From CAYVAR01 sp964449675 (lineage in GTDB: Bacteria > Patescibacteriota > Microgenomatia > UBA10105 > UBA927), in contig CAYVAR010000001.1 in NCBI GenBank assembly GCA_964449675.1, positions 62,001-126,000 on the forward strand: DNA of 64,000 nucleotides, given 5' to 3'. Shown here one piece after another: positions 56,173 through 64,000 of this stretch (position 1 is its first letter; the number at the start of each line of letters is the position of its first letter). Both the position numbers and the translations under genes were made by a program. A model generated the notes under the pieces. That model was not told the origin of the DNA, searched no databases, and saw nothing but the letters and a program-made list of their open reading frames with translations.

Positions 56173-58278
56173 ATGGCAGCACCACAAGTACAAAAAACAC
56201 TCGATCGCGATGTAACGCTGGATAAAGTGCGTAACATCGGTATTATTGCGCACATCGACGCGGGCAAAACCACAACTACTGAGCGCATCCTTTTCTACAC
56301 CGGTCGAACGTACAAGCTTGGCGATATCGACGAGGGGACGACGGTCATGGACTGGATGGAACAGGAGCGGGAACGCGGCATCACGATCGTTTCGGCGGCC
56401 ACGACAACATTTTGGAATGGGTATCGCTTCAATATTATAGATACTCCCGGTCATGTCGACTTTACCGCCGAGGTTGAGCGAAGTCTGCGTGTGCTTGATG
56501 GCGGCATCACCGTATTGGACGCTGAGGAAGGCGTGCAAAGCCAGTCAGAGACGGTCTGGCATCAGGCGGACAAGTACAACGTTCCCCGTATCTGCTTTAT
56601 CAACAAAATGGATAAAATCGGCGCAGATTTTCGGGCAACCATTGCTTCAATCGAAGAACGGTTGGGGGCGCGCACGGCGGTCATGGTCGTGCCGATTGGT
56701 CGGGAGCACACATTTAAAGGGTTTGTTGATCTTCTTACCAGAAAAGCCATGGTCTGGGGCAGCGATGAGATGGGTGCTTCATTTGATGTCTTGGGCGAGA
56801 TTCCCGAGGACATAAGGCATGAAGTTGAGGAGAGCCGGAAAGCCTTAATAGAAAAAATTTCAGAAACCGACGACATCCTCATTGAAAAATTTCTACATGG
56901 GTCTGAACCCTCTATTGAGGAGCTCAAGGCGGCACTAAGGAAGGCGACGATAGCCTACAAGCTCGTTCCTATATACTGTGGTACAAGCCTAAGAAATAAA
57001 GGGGTCCAGCCTCTACTTGATGCGGTAGTCGATTATCTTCCCTCGCCACTAGATCTTAAGCCGGTAGAAGGAACAAATCCAAAGTCCAATGAAAAAGAAC
57101 AGCGGAAACGGCTCAATAACGAGGCGTTCTCAGGACTGGCATTCAAAATTCAAATTGACCCTCACGTAGGTAAGCTTACATATGTTCGAATATATTCTGG
57201 AAAACTCGTTTCTGGTACCTATACCTATAATTCATCAAAAGGAGAGAAAGAACGAATCGGCAGACTTCTTCTTATGCACGCAAACCAACGGGAAGAAATA
57301 AAAGAAGCCTATGCAGGAGAAATTGTTGCTGTTGTTGGATTTAAAAACACGATTACTGGCGACACGGTTTGTGACGGAGAAAAACCAATAGTTCTTGAAA
57401 AAATTTCATTCCCAGAACCCGTCATATCCCTTGCCATAGAACCCAAAACAAAAAATGATCAAGAAAGAATGGGATTTGCGCTGCAGCGACTTGCCGAAGA
57501 AGATCCGACGTTTCGCATAAAAAGCAATCTGGAAACCAACCAAACGATCATTTGGGGAATGGGTGAACTTCACCTGGAAATTTTAGTCGACCGAATGAAA
57601 CGGGAATTTAAAGTTGAAGCCAATGTCGGCGCTCCACAAGTTGCTTATAAAGAAACCATAACCAAGGAAGCAGAAGGAGAAGGGAAATATATTCGCCAAT
57701 CAGGTGGGCGCGGACAATACGGGCATTGTTTCCTGCGCATAGAACCAAAAGGCAGAGGCGAGGGATTTGAATTTATTGATGAGATAAAAGGTGGAGCCAT
57801 ACCGAAAGAATTTATCGCTCCTATCGAAAAAGGCGTCAAAGAGGCTATGGAAAACGGCGTGATCGCGGGATACCCCATGGTAGACATGAGTGTCGCGTTA
57901 TATGACGGGACGTATCATGATGTCGATAGTAGTGAGATAGCATTTAAAATTGCAGGGAGCATGGCACTGCAACATGCTGTCAAACAAGGGGGCGCGATAC
58001 TTCTTGAGCCAATCATGAAAGTAGAAGTGACGACTCCCGATGAGTTTATGGGAGACGTCATCGGTGATTTAGGCGCTAAGCGCGCTCAAATTCAAGGAAC
58101 ACAAAAACGTGGGATGGTAACCATCATCGTAGCATTGGTACCCCTTGCAGAGCTTTCCGGATATGCGACGACCCTTCGCAGCATGAGCCGCGGCAGAGCT
58201 ACCTATTATATGGAACCAAGTCACTACGAAGAGGTGCCACGAAACATCACTGAAAAGATTATTGCGAAACGCGTTTGA
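56173..58278 (+). CDS. fusA: Elongation factor G
   Basis: Ribosomal translocase of 701 residues. GTPase motifs are [12 protein letters not shown], the switch [17 protein letters not shown] and NKMDKIGAD. Domain IV loop [12 protein letters not shown] and the C-terminal [15 protein letters not shown] are typical. The first 650 bases look more GC-rich than the rest, suggesting a mosaic gene. It opens the right-hand translation block, without rpsL and rpsG next to it. Confidence 0.97.
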   Translation: MAAPQVQKTLDRDVTLDKVRNIGIIAHIDAGKTTTTERILFYTGRTYKLGDIDEGTTVMDWMEQERERGITIVSAATTTFWNGYRFNIIDTPGHVDFTAEVERSLRVLDGGITVLDAEEGVQSQSETVWHQADKYNVPRICFINKMDKIGADFRATIASIEERLGARTAVMVVPIGREHTFKGFVDLLTRKAMVWGSDEMGASFDVLGEIPEDIRHEVEESRKALIEKISETDDILIEKFLHGSEPSIEELKAALRKATIAYKLVPIYCGTSLRNKGVQPLLDAVVDYLPSPLDLKPVEGTNPKSNEKEQRKRLNNEAFSGLAFKIQIDPHVGKLTYVRIYSGKLVSGTYTYNSSKGEKERIGRLLLMHANQREEIKEAYAGEIVAVVGFKNTITGDTVCDGEKPIVLEKISFPEPVISLAIEPKTKNDQERMGFALQRLAEEDPTFRIKSNLETNQTIIWGMGELHLEILVDRMKREFKVEANVGAPQVAYKETITKEAEGEGKYIRQSGGRGQYGHCFLRIEPKGRGEGFEFIDEIKGGAIPKEFIAPIEKGVKEAMENGVIAGYPMVDMSVALYDGTYHDVDSSEIAFKIAGSMALQHAVKQGGAILLEPIMKVEVTTPDEFMGDVIGDLGAKRAQIQGTQKRGMVTIIVALVPLAELSGYATTLRSMSRGRATYYMEPSHYEEVPRNITEKIIAKRV

Positions 58279-58337
58279 CGTGTGATACAATCATTTTGAA
58301 GCAACTGAATAGTTGTATATATTGTATTTATTAAAGT

Positions 58338-58466
58338 TGCCCGCCGCAACTTACCGTTCGCCTTAGTAGATTTCTACTGCGGCTTACGGAGCGTTTGCTT
58401 GGCGGGTCTAAGAAACGCTAAGCTAATATCCTCGTTTCACCCGGATTTAGCAAGCGTTTCTAAGAG
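58338..58466 (+). promoter_or_regulatory. Two stem structures in the fusA-tuf gap
   Basis: First, CCCGCC (58340-58345) pairs with GGCGGG (58401-58406), with AGTAGA/TCTACT at the tip. Second, TCTAAGAAACGCT (58407-58419) pairs with AGCGTTTCTAAGA (58453-58465), one mismatch, ending at the GAGAGGA ribosome binding site. The second stem could control access to the tuf start. Confidence 0.65.
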
Positions 58467-58473
58467 AGGACAT

Positions 58474-59661
58474 ATGGCTGACCAGCAAAAATTTAACCGC
58501 AATAAACCACATGTAAATATCGGAACCATCGGTCATGTTGATCATGGGAAAACGACGCTTACCTCAGCAATTACACATGTTTTAGCAAAAGCAGGCATGG
58601 CCAAAGCCCTCAAGTATGAAGATATCGATAACGCTCCAGAGGAAAAAGCACGAGGAGTCACGATAAACATCCATCACTCAGAATACGAAACAGCAAAACG
58701 ACACTATGCCCATATCGATGCACCGGGACATGCTGATTATGTCAAAAATATGATCACCGGGGCAGCCCAAATGGACGGAGCAATTCTTGTGGTTTCTGCG
58801 CCAGATGGTCCTATGCCTCAGACTCGCGAACATATCCTGCTTGCTAAGCAAGTGAACGTACCGGCAATTGTTGTCTTTATGAATAAATGCGATATGGTGA
58901 CGGATAAAGAACTTCTTGATCTTGTTGAAATGGAAGTTCGAGAACTTCTCACCAAGTATAAATTTCCAGGAGACAAAGTCCCGGTCATCCGAGGAAGCGC
59001 ACTGAAAGCACTTCAGGGTGATGCAGAAGCAGAAAAGCAAATTGAAGAGCTTATGAAAACGGTTGATGAGTATGTGCCCGATCCCGTACGAGACTTGGAT
59101 AAACCATTTTTGATGCCTATAGAAGATGTCTTTTCTATAAAAGGTCGTGGTACCGTTGTCACCGGGCGTGTTGAGCGAGGCAAAGTCAAAGTCAACGACA
59201 CTATTGAAATCGTTGGCATTAAAGCCACACAATCGACAGTCGTTACAGGAGTAGAGATGTTTCGAAAACTTCTGGATGAAGGACTTGCCGGAGACAATAT
59301 TGGTGTTTTGCTTCGAGGTATTGAAAAAGATCAAGTTGAAAGGGGACAAGTATTGGCTGCACCAGGATCAGTCAAACCCCACACCGAATTTGAAGCTGAA
59401 ATTTACATTTTAGCTAAAGAAGAAGGCGGACGACATACGCCATTTTTTACAGGGTATCGGCCACAATTTTATATCAGAACAACGGATGTGACTGGAGAAG
59501 TGACCTTACCTGCGGGCGTTGAAATGGTCATGCCTGGGGATAGTACGAAAATGACCGCAAAACTTATCGTACCGGTTGCACTAGAAGAAGGGGTACGCTT
59601 TGCGGTACGAGAAGGTGGACACACAGTCGGTGCGGGAGTCATAACAAAAATAATCGCCTAA
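58474..59661 (+). CDS. tuf: Elongation factor Tu
   Basis: Brings aminoacyl-tRNA to the ribosome; 395 residues from [23 protein letters not shown], then DAPGHADY (Ala in place of the usual Cys), NKCDMV and GSALKAL mark the GTPase domain. NIHHSEYET replaces the common NTAHVEYET in switch I. ATG 58474 has GAGAGGA 3 bases upstream. The in-frame codons further upstream lie in the leader hairpin. Confidence 0.97.
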   Translation: MADQQKFNRNKPHVNIGTIGHVDHGKTTLTSAITHVLAKAGMAKALKYEDIDNAPEEKARGVTINIHHSEYETAKRHYAHIDAPGHADYVKNMITGAAQMDGAILVVSAPDGPMPQTREHILLAKQVNVPAIVVFMNKCDMVTDKELLDLVEMEVRELLTKYKFPGDKVPVIRGSALKALQGDAEAEKQIEELMKTVDEYVPDPVRDLDKPFLMPIEDVFSIKGRGTVVTGRVERGKVKVNDTIEIVGIKATQSTVVTGVEMFRKLLDEGLAGDNIGVLLRGIEKDQVERGQVLAAPGSVKPHTEFEAEIYILAKEEGGRHTPFFTGYRPQFYIRTTDVTGEVTLPAGVEMVMPGDSTKMTAKLIVPVALEEGVRFAVREGGHTVGAGVITKIIA

Positions 59662-59680
59662 AAGTCCTGTCATTAGGCGA
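59654..59680 (+). terminator. Weak hairpin at the end of tuf
   Basis: TCGCCTA (59654-59660, over the stop codon) pairs with TAGGCGA (59674-59680), followed by GACTTTTC. Possibly partial termination before rpsJ. Confidence 0.45.
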
Positions 59681-59695
59681 GACTTTTCATCATTA

Positions 59696-60004
59696 ATGCC
59701 AAAAGGAAGAATTCGGGTACGTTTAAAAGCATACGATAGTAGGATCATCGATGACTGCTGTCAAAAGATATTAGATACCGCCGTACGGACGGGTGCTCGG
59801 GTTGTGGGACCTGTACCACTACCTAGTGATAAGACCCATTTTAATGTCGCTCGCAGTCCTTTTATCGATAGAAATAGCAGAGAGGATTTCATGATAAAAA
59901 CACACAAGCGACTCGTTGATATCATTGAACCGACAGATAAGACGATAGATCAGCTCATGCATTTAGATCTACCAGCGGGAGTAGATGTTGAGATTAAGAT
60001 GTAG
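59696..60004 (+). CDS. rpsJ: Ribosomal protein S10
   Basis: A 102-residue small-subunit protein: IRVRLKAYDSRIID at the start, VGPVPLPSDKTHFNV in the loop, and THKRLVDIIEPTDKTIDQL. It follows tuf closely but is separated from rplC by 250 bases that hold a hairpin, a new promoter and an attenuator. Confidence 0.97.
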   Translation: MPKGRIRVRLKAYDSRIIDDCCQKILDTAVRTGARVVGPVPLPSDKTHFNVARSPFIDRNSREDFMIKTHKRLVDIIEPTDKTIDQLMHLDLPAGVDVEIKM

Positions 60005-60114
60005 AATTCAAATCTCAAATCTCAAAACTCAAAACTTCAACGTAAAGCTCAAAACTTATTACAGTTTTTCGTTTTAAATTTTAGTTTTGACTTTTGACCT
60101 TTGAATTTTGAGTT
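60005..60114. repeat. Word-built intergenic hairpin C
   Basis: Left words CAAATCTCAAATCTCAAAACTCAAAAC; right words GTTTTGACTTTTGACC and TTGAATTTTGAGTTTTGA. The centre is AAAACT-tattac-AGTTTT. The last word of the right arm merges into the -35 box of the rplC promoter. Confidence 0.8.
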
Positions 60115-60143
60115 TTGACCTAGTTGAGATACTTTGGTATACT
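60115..60143 (+). promoter_or_regulatory. Promoter of the rplC operon
   Basis: TTGACC at 60115, 17-base spacer, TATACT at 60138. The predicted leader is about 107 bases. Confidence 0.75.
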
Positions 60144-60205
60144 GCGGGTTACGAATTAGATATGACGGATGACCGCTTCATATCAGATTAAAGCCTACCA
60201 AAAGT

Positions 60206-60245
60206 CTCGGATGAGATATCGACCTCAACCGAGGTCGATTTTTTT
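60206..60245 (+). promoter_or_regulatory. Attenuator before rplC
   Basis: ATCGACCTC-aacc-GAGGTCGAT (60218-60239), a perfect 9-bp stem followed by seven T's, ends 11 bases before the rplC ATG. CTCGG at 60206-60210 can pair with CCGAG at 60229-60233 and would break the terminator, an antiterminator candidate. Confidence 0.75.
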
Positions 60246-60256
60246 GGGAAAAAGAT

Positions 60257-60904
60257 ATGATTACTGCAATTCTTGGTACAAAAATTGATCAATCTCAATC
60301 TTTTATCGAAGACGGGAAGCGTATTCCTGTGACAACTATTCAGGCTGGTCCGTGCTGGATTGTTCGCATAAGCGATATGGGTAGTTACCAAAATCTCCAG
60401 CTCGGCTTTGGCACTACCAAACATCTTTCAAAAGCTCTTGCTGGTCACATAAAGAAAGCGGGGTTAGAACAAAAGCCCCGTTTTTTACGGGAAATTCGTC
60501 TCAAAACAGTAACTGATATAGGTGATCTGAAAGTTGGTGCAGAGGTAAAGGTTAGTGATGTTTTTGCCCCCGGTGACGCTGTCAGCGTAACGGGTACGTC
60601 AAAAGGAAAAGGATTTGCGGGAGTTGTGAAACGACACGGGTTTGCCGGTGGTCCACGGACCCATGGTCAGTCAGATCGTGAGCGAGCGCCCGGTTCCATA
60701 GGACAAACAACGACACCAGGTCGTGTCTACCGAGGAAAAAGGATGGCTGGACGCATGGGAGGCGACCGCGTCACTGTCTCAGGACTACACGTCGTTTCTA
60801 TTAATCCAGAAAAAAATATTTTAACGATAAAAGGATTAGTACCAGGAGGCCGCACAGGCCTTCTTCTTATTCAGAAGGAACCAGTGGGACTAGTTGCAAA
60901 ATGA
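60257..60904 (+). CDS. rplC: Ribosomal protein L3
   Basis: A 215-residue large-subunit assembly protein: MITAILGTKIDQSQ at the start, KGKGFAGVVKRHGFAGGPRTHGQSDRERAPGSIG in the conserved extension, and GRVYRGKRMAGRMGG. The ATG has AAAAAG upstream. First gene after the attenuator. Confidence 0.97.
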   Translation: MITAILGTKIDQSQSFIEDGKRIPVTTIQAGPCWIVRISDMGSYQNLQLGFGTTKHLSKALAGHIKKAGLEQKPRFLREIRLKTVTDIGDLKVGAEVKVSDVFAPGDAVSVTGTSKGKGFAGVVKRHGFAGGPRTHGQSDRERAPGSIGQTTTPGRVYRGKRMAGRMGGDRVTVSGLHVVSINPEKNILTIKGLVPGGRTGLLLIQKEPVGLVAK

Positions 60905-60938
60905 ATTCCTATAGATTCCTTTAAAATCCTTTATAATT

Positions 60939-61697
60939 ATGCCAAAATCGACTGAAAAAAAATTATCTAAGAAAGCTCCTACAAAGACGGTTGCAAAGAT
61001 AAAACGACCGAGCCGTGTTATGCTGAAGAAAGCGGATGCTAAAGAAACCGTAGGAACTCCCGTGAAGCTGCCAGATATCAAATCTCCAGTACTTGGCGTT
61101 GATGGGAAACAAAAAGGCACCATGCAGTTGCCGAAAGAATTTTTTGCAGCAAAAATAAATAAGCAACTTCTGGCGCAGGCTATTCGTGTGTATTTAACCA
61201 ATCAGCGGCAAGGAAACGCAGCGACAAAAACTCGGTCACACGTTGAAGGTTCTACGCGTAAAATCTACCGTCAGAAAGGGACTGGACGAGCCCGTCACGG
61301 TGGGATACGTTCACCAATTTTTGTCGGCGGCGGAATTGTTTTTGGTCCTTCACCACGTGACTATCACTTGGATATGCCAAAGAAAATGAAAAGACGAGCT
61401 TTGGCTGGCGCTCTTACATCTCAATTTAACGATCAAATTATAACTATCGTAGATGGGCTAGATACGATTGAGTTAAAGACAAAGATTATGGCAAAGACTC
61501 TTATGACTCTTGGTGCACTGTATCGCACACTCCTTGTTACACCAGGTAAAACAGCCATTGTTCGAGCTGTGAGAAATATTTCATATGTCGATACGTTACC
61601 AGTTGGGAATATTTCGGCATATACCGTTTTACACCATAAAAGAATAATTTTTATGAAGCAAGCAGTATTAGAATTATCAAAGACATTTGCATTCTAA
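60939..61697 (+). CDS. rplD: Ribosomal protein L4 with N-terminal extension
   Basis: A 252-residue protein, longer than the usual ~205. The first 45 residues are a Lys-rich tail (STEKKLSKKAPTKTVAKIK). The core has LLAQAIRVYLTNQRQGNAATKTRS and GTGRARHGGIRSPIFVGGGIVFGP, matching L4. In E. coli L4 represses its own operon by binding the leader; the attenuator upstream of rplC may be its target here (inference). Confidence 0.96.
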   Translation: MPKSTEKKLSKKAPTKTVAKIKRPSRVMLKKADAKETVGTPVKLPDIKSPVLGVDGKQKGTMQLPKEFFAAKINKQLLAQAIRVYLTNQRQGNAATKTRSHVEGSTRKIYRQKGTGRARHGGIRSPIFVGGGIVFGPSPRDYHLDMPKKMKRRALAGALTSQFNDQIITIVDGLDTIELKTKIMAKTLMTLGALYRTLLVTPGKTAIVRAVRNISYVDTLPVGNISAYTVLHHKRIIFMKQAVLELSKTFAF

Positions 61698-61701
61698 ACG
61701 C

Positions 61702-62007
61702 ATGGAAGACGTACAGATAAAACCATATATTACTGAAAAATCGTTGCAGCTTGCGAGTAAAGGTTGGTACACGTTTGCGACGCGTTTACAGGCAAGAAAG
61801 CCTCTTGTTGCGGCAACTATCAGCCGTCTTTACGCGGTGACAGTAACAAGAGTTCGAAGTATTTTAGTAAGCGGAAAAACACGGCGAGTTGGTCGAAAAA
61901 TGACCGTTATGTCCAAACCAAATTGGAAAAAAATATTCGTACACCTTGCCCAGGGGGAAAAAATACCAGTTTTTGAAGTGACGCAGGAGGGAGAGAAGAA
62001 GAAATAA
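61702..62007 (+). CDS. rplW: Ribosomal protein L23
   Basis: About 101 residues from MEDVQIKPYITEKS, with VTVTRVRSILVSGKTRR and WKKIFVHLAQGEKIPVFE. L23 lines the peptide exit tunnel. ATG 61702 lies 4 bases after the rplD stop; an in-frame TTG upstream overlaps rplD and is not needed. Confidence 0.95.
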   Translation: MEDVQIKPYITEKSLQLASKGWYTFATRLQARKPLVAATISRLYAVTVTRVRSILVSGKTRRVGRKMTVMSKPNWKKIFVHLAQGEKIPVFEVTQEGEKKK

Positions 62008-62100
62008 ACAAATCTACAAATGGCCAATGAACAAATGAATGGTCAAATACATTGAATCATTAAGTGATTTAATTATTTATTTGTAGATTTGTAGATTTTT
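62008..62100. repeat. Word-built intergenic hairpin between rplW and rplB
   Basis: AAATCTACAAATGG on the left and TTTGTAGATTTGTAGATTT on the right, with centre AATCATTAAGTGATT. Same words as the rpsL-rpsG gap, 28 kb away. Confidence 0.8.
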
Positions 62101-62865
62101 ATGCAAACACAACGAATCAAGTCATTGACCGTAATACTCCAAAAACACTCAGGGAGAGATATACGTGGACATGTCTCTGTGCGTCATCAAGGTGGCAGGC
62201 ACAAACGGTTTTATAGAAAAATAGGCTGGTTTCGAACAAAAGAAGGTGTACCTGCCAGAGTAGTTTCTATTGAATATGATCCGAATCGATCTGCTGACAT
62301 AGCACTCTTACAGTATGCGGATGGAGAAAAGCAATTTATTTTATCCCCGCTTGGACTGAAACTCGGACAAAAAGTCGCCCAAGGGAATGCAGTAGATGCT
62401 CGAGTTGGAAATGCGATGAAACTTGGGTCGATGCCTGTGGGAACCGTCATTCATAATGTCGAGATAAAACCTGGGAAGGGTGCTCAGATGATTCGTAGCG
62501 CAGGAACAAGCGCCACAGTTGTTGCAAAAGAAGGAGAAAAAGTACAACTGAAACTTCCTTCCGGAGAGCTACGCATTTTTCACAGCGATTGTATGGCAAC
62601 AGTGGGTCAAGTTGGCAATATAGAATGGAAAAACCGCTGTGTAGGTAAAGCAGGACGAAGTCGGCATATGGGAATTAGACCAAGCGTACGAGGGGTGGCG
62701 ATGAGTCCGCGGTCTCATCCCCATGGAGGCGGAGAGGGAAGAAGCGGCATAGGGCTTCCGTCACCAAAAAGTCCGTGGGGCAAAAAGACGCTTGGGAAAA
62801 AAACGAGAAAAAGAAGAAAGTATAGCGATAGATTTATTTTACAAAAAAGAAAAAAGAGTAATTAG
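62101..62865 (+). CDS. rplB: Ribosomal protein L2
   Basis: Peptidyl-transferase-centre protein, 254 residues. GRDIRGHVSVRHQGGRHKRFYR, AGRSRHMGIRPSVRGVAMSP and HPHGGGEGRSGIG are characteristic; the His in HPHGGGEG is the functionally important one. The N-terminus is about 20 residues shorter than usual. ATG 62101 follows directly on the right arm of the hairpin. Confidence 0.97.
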   Translation: MQTQRIKSLTVILQKHSGRDIRGHVSVRHQGGRHKRFYRKIGWFRTKEGVPARVVSIEYDPNRSADIALLQYADGEKQFILSPLGLKLGQKVAQGNAVDARVGNAMKLGSMPVGTVIHNVEIKPGKGAQMIRSAGTSATVVAKEGEKVQLKLPSGELRIFHSDCMATVGQVGNIEWKNRCVGKAGRSRHMGIRPSVRGVAMSPRSHPHGGGEGRSGIGLPSPKSPWGKKTLGKKTRKRRKYSDRFILQKRKKSN

Positions 62866-62877
62866 TTTTATATACCT

Positions 62878-63540
62878 ATGGGTCAAAAAATACATCCAAA
62901 AGGATTTCGATTAGGCACGGTTTTCACCTGGACGTCTCGGTGGTTTTCTCGTCCGAAACAATACAAAACATTACTTTTTGAAGATGTGACATTGCGCCAA
63001 GCGCTTACGAAAAAACTTAAAAGCGCGGGACTTACGGAAGTTGAAATAGAACGGTCGATTAATAAAATAAAAATTATTTTGCACGTTTCTAAACCTGGTA
63101 TTGTCATCGGTCGTGGAGGTAGTGGGCTGGAAGAACTTAAAAAATATATAGAGCAATATCTATCAAGCCTTTACAAAAATACAAACAAAAGACCAGATGC
63201 AAAACAGAAATTAGAAGTGATAGTAGAGCCAGTAAAAGAACCGAATTTGAATGCACATCTTGTTGCAACGACCATAGCAGATCAATTAGTCAAGCGACTT
63301 CCGCATAAACGTATTGCCAATCAAGCAGTCGACAGGGTTATGTCAAGCGGGGCAAAAGGTGTGAGGGTTGCATACTCGGGACGAATTGCAGGAGCAGAAA
63401 TCGCAAGACGAGAGAAATACCAATCCGGTACTGTGCCGCTTTCTACCATTCGTGAGGATGTGGACTTTGCGGCTGTACCAGCTCTCACAAAATCAGGGTA
63501 TGTTGGCGTAAAGGTATGGATTTGTAGAAAAAGCATTTAA
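62878..63540 (+). CDS. rpsC: Ribosomal protein S3
   Basis: A 220-residue protein: MGQKIHPKGFRLG at the start, KH-domain loop PGIVIGRGGSGLEEL, and RVMSSGAKGVRVAYSGRIAGAEIARREKYQSGTVPLSTIRED. Gene order is unusual: rpsC sits between rplB and rpsS, whereas it normally follows rplV. Confidence 0.97.
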   Translation: MGQKIHPKGFRLGTVFTWTSRWFSRPKQYKTLLFEDVTLRQALTKKLKSAGLTEVEIERSINKIKIILHVSKPGIVIGRGGSGLEELKKYIEQYLSSLYKNTNKRPDAKQKLEVIVEPVKEPNLNAHLVATTIADQLVKRLPHKRIANQAVDRVMSSGAKGVRVAYSGRIAGAEIARREKYQSGTVPLSTIREDVDFAAVPALTKSGYVGVKVWICRKSI

Positions 63541-63557
63541 AAAAGGATAGAAATACT

Positions 63558-63842
63558 ATGGCACGATCAAGTAAAAAAGGACCATATATTGATAAAAAGT
63601 TACTCATAAAAGTCATGAAACAAAAAAATGGAGGTGATCGTTCTCCAATAAAAACATGGGCACGAGATTGTCAGATACCTCCAGATTTTGTCGGTCACCG
63701 TTTAGCAATTCACAATGGGAGAATTTTCAATGAGATTTTTGTATCGGAGGCCATGGTAGGGCACCGGCTAGGAGAATTTTCACCAACTCGATTCTTTCGA
63801 GGTCATGGTCAAGTGACCAAGAGGACAATGGATAAAACGTAA
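63558..63842 (+). CDS. rpsS: Ribosomal protein S19
   Basis: A 94-residue protein: SSKKGPYIDKKLL at the start, then KTWARDCQIPPDFVGH, HNGRIFNEIFVSEAMVGHRLGEFSPTR. AAAGGA lies 9 bases before ATG. Confidence 0.96.
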   Translation: MARSSKKGPYIDKKLLIKVMKQKNGGDRSPIKTWARDCQIPPDFVGHRLAIHNGRIFNEIFVSEAMVGHRLGEFSPTRFFRGHGQVTKRTMDKT

Positions 63843-63917
63843 AAAAGTTAATTCGTTAATTAGTCAATTCGTTAATTCGAACTAACGAAATAACGAAGCT
63901 ACGGATTGACGTTTTAT
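63843..63917. repeat. Word-built intergenic hairpin between rpsS and rplV
   Basis: GTTAATTCGTTAATT words on the left and CTAACGAAATAACGAAG on the right, centre CGTTA/TAACG around ATTCGAAC. Shares the TTCGTTA word with the hairpin after csoR. Confidence 0.75.
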
Positions 63918-64000
63918 ATGGAATACCAGGCAACAGCAAAATATTTACGCATAAGCACACGAAAAGTGAGGCTTCTTACTGATCAAATTCGGACGATGAA
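63918..64000 (+). CDS. rplV: Ribosomal protein L22, N-terminal part
   Basis: Partial gene at the right edge; 27 codons are visible from ATG 63918. MEYQATAKYLRISTRKVRLL matches the start of L22 (AxxKYxRxSPRKxRLV), with Thr in place of the usual Pro before RK. No further claim is possible. Confidence 0.85.
   Translation, partial: MEYQATAKYLRISTRKVRLLTDQIRTM

Noticed and set aside
56077..56538. A 153-codon minus-strand frame containing YPPSPRLRR
   Set aside because: It is antisense to fusA; the peptide comes from the palindromic leader element at 56132-56159.
58678..59349. A 223-codon open frame antisense to tuf
   Set aside because: It lies wholly opposite a certain EF-Tu gene and its composition (runs of Phe, Ile, His) is what the complement of tuf codons gives. 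No family match and no ribosome binding site.
1..64000. tRNA or rRNA genes
   Set aside because: I looked for CCA-ended cloverleaf-like segments and rRNA core sequences in the gaps and saw none. A tRNAscan-SE run would settle it.
1..64000. TGA read as an amino acid
   Set aside because: TGA is the stop of conserved genes such as rpsL, rpsG and fusA at the expected lengths, and no conserved gene has an in-frame TGA.

Overview
The window reads as a chromosome segment of a Patescibacteria/CPR bacterium, most like a Microgenomates-type lineage (inference from an unusually short AlaRS, an AMP phosphorylase, many orphan membrane proteins and CPR-style repeats; no 16S gene is present). TGA ends real genes such as rpsL, rpsG and fusA, so the code is standard and not the TGA=Gly code of Gracilibacteria/SR1. 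There are no rRNA, tRNA or CRISPR genes that I can see, and no gene-free stretch longer than 300 bases.

Layout. 0-5 kb (minus strand): start of a TMTC-like membrane glycosyltransferase, a small DUF2795 protein, then alpha/beta hydrolase, 2-hydroxyacid dehydrogenase and peptide deformylase, plus cupin, phosphotransferase and CutA. 5-12.8 kb (plus): alaS, a large membrane protein with an actin-like N-terminus, sortase, AMP phosphorylase, a zinc-ribbon protein and mltG. 12.8-20 kb: an accessory block with leuS, dtd, a class III aminotransferase behind an attenuator-like leader, an orphan 468-residue protein and a tail-fibre-like remnant. 20-26.6 kb: two cell-wall hydrolases, a PIN/RHH toxin-antitoxin pair, an orphan 856-residue protein and a BRO/DinD-like pseudogene. 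26.6-35 kb: rpoB-rpoC-rpsL-rpsG. 35-56 kb: an accessory island that splits the str operon. 56-64 kb: fusA, tuf, rpsJ, then rplC-rplD-rplW-rplB-rpsC-rpsS-rplV, running off the right edge.

The island at 39-56 kb is coherent. It holds two thiol-redox systems (DipZ plus thioredoxin; VKOR plus DsbA plus a YedZ/MsrQ-like haem protein) and a twelve-gene copper run (CsoR, cupredoxin, CopA, DUF1573, CcdA, rhodanese fusion, small His/Cys-rich membrane proteins). A palindrome overlaps the csoR promoter, and a CRP-type site sits exactly where a class II activator of the VKOR operon would bind, next to a Crp/Fnr gene. I infer a copper-handling and extracytoplasmic disulfide system under two local regulators.

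The window is also unusual at DNA level. Long hairpins built from a few repeated short words fill gaps inside operons, including ribosomal-protein operons. Palindromic elements sit in frame inside four genes. Diverged 3' ends of rpsG and dipZ survive as gene-end ghosts. Several promoters place the -10 box 6-7 bases before ATG, implying leaderless mRNAs.
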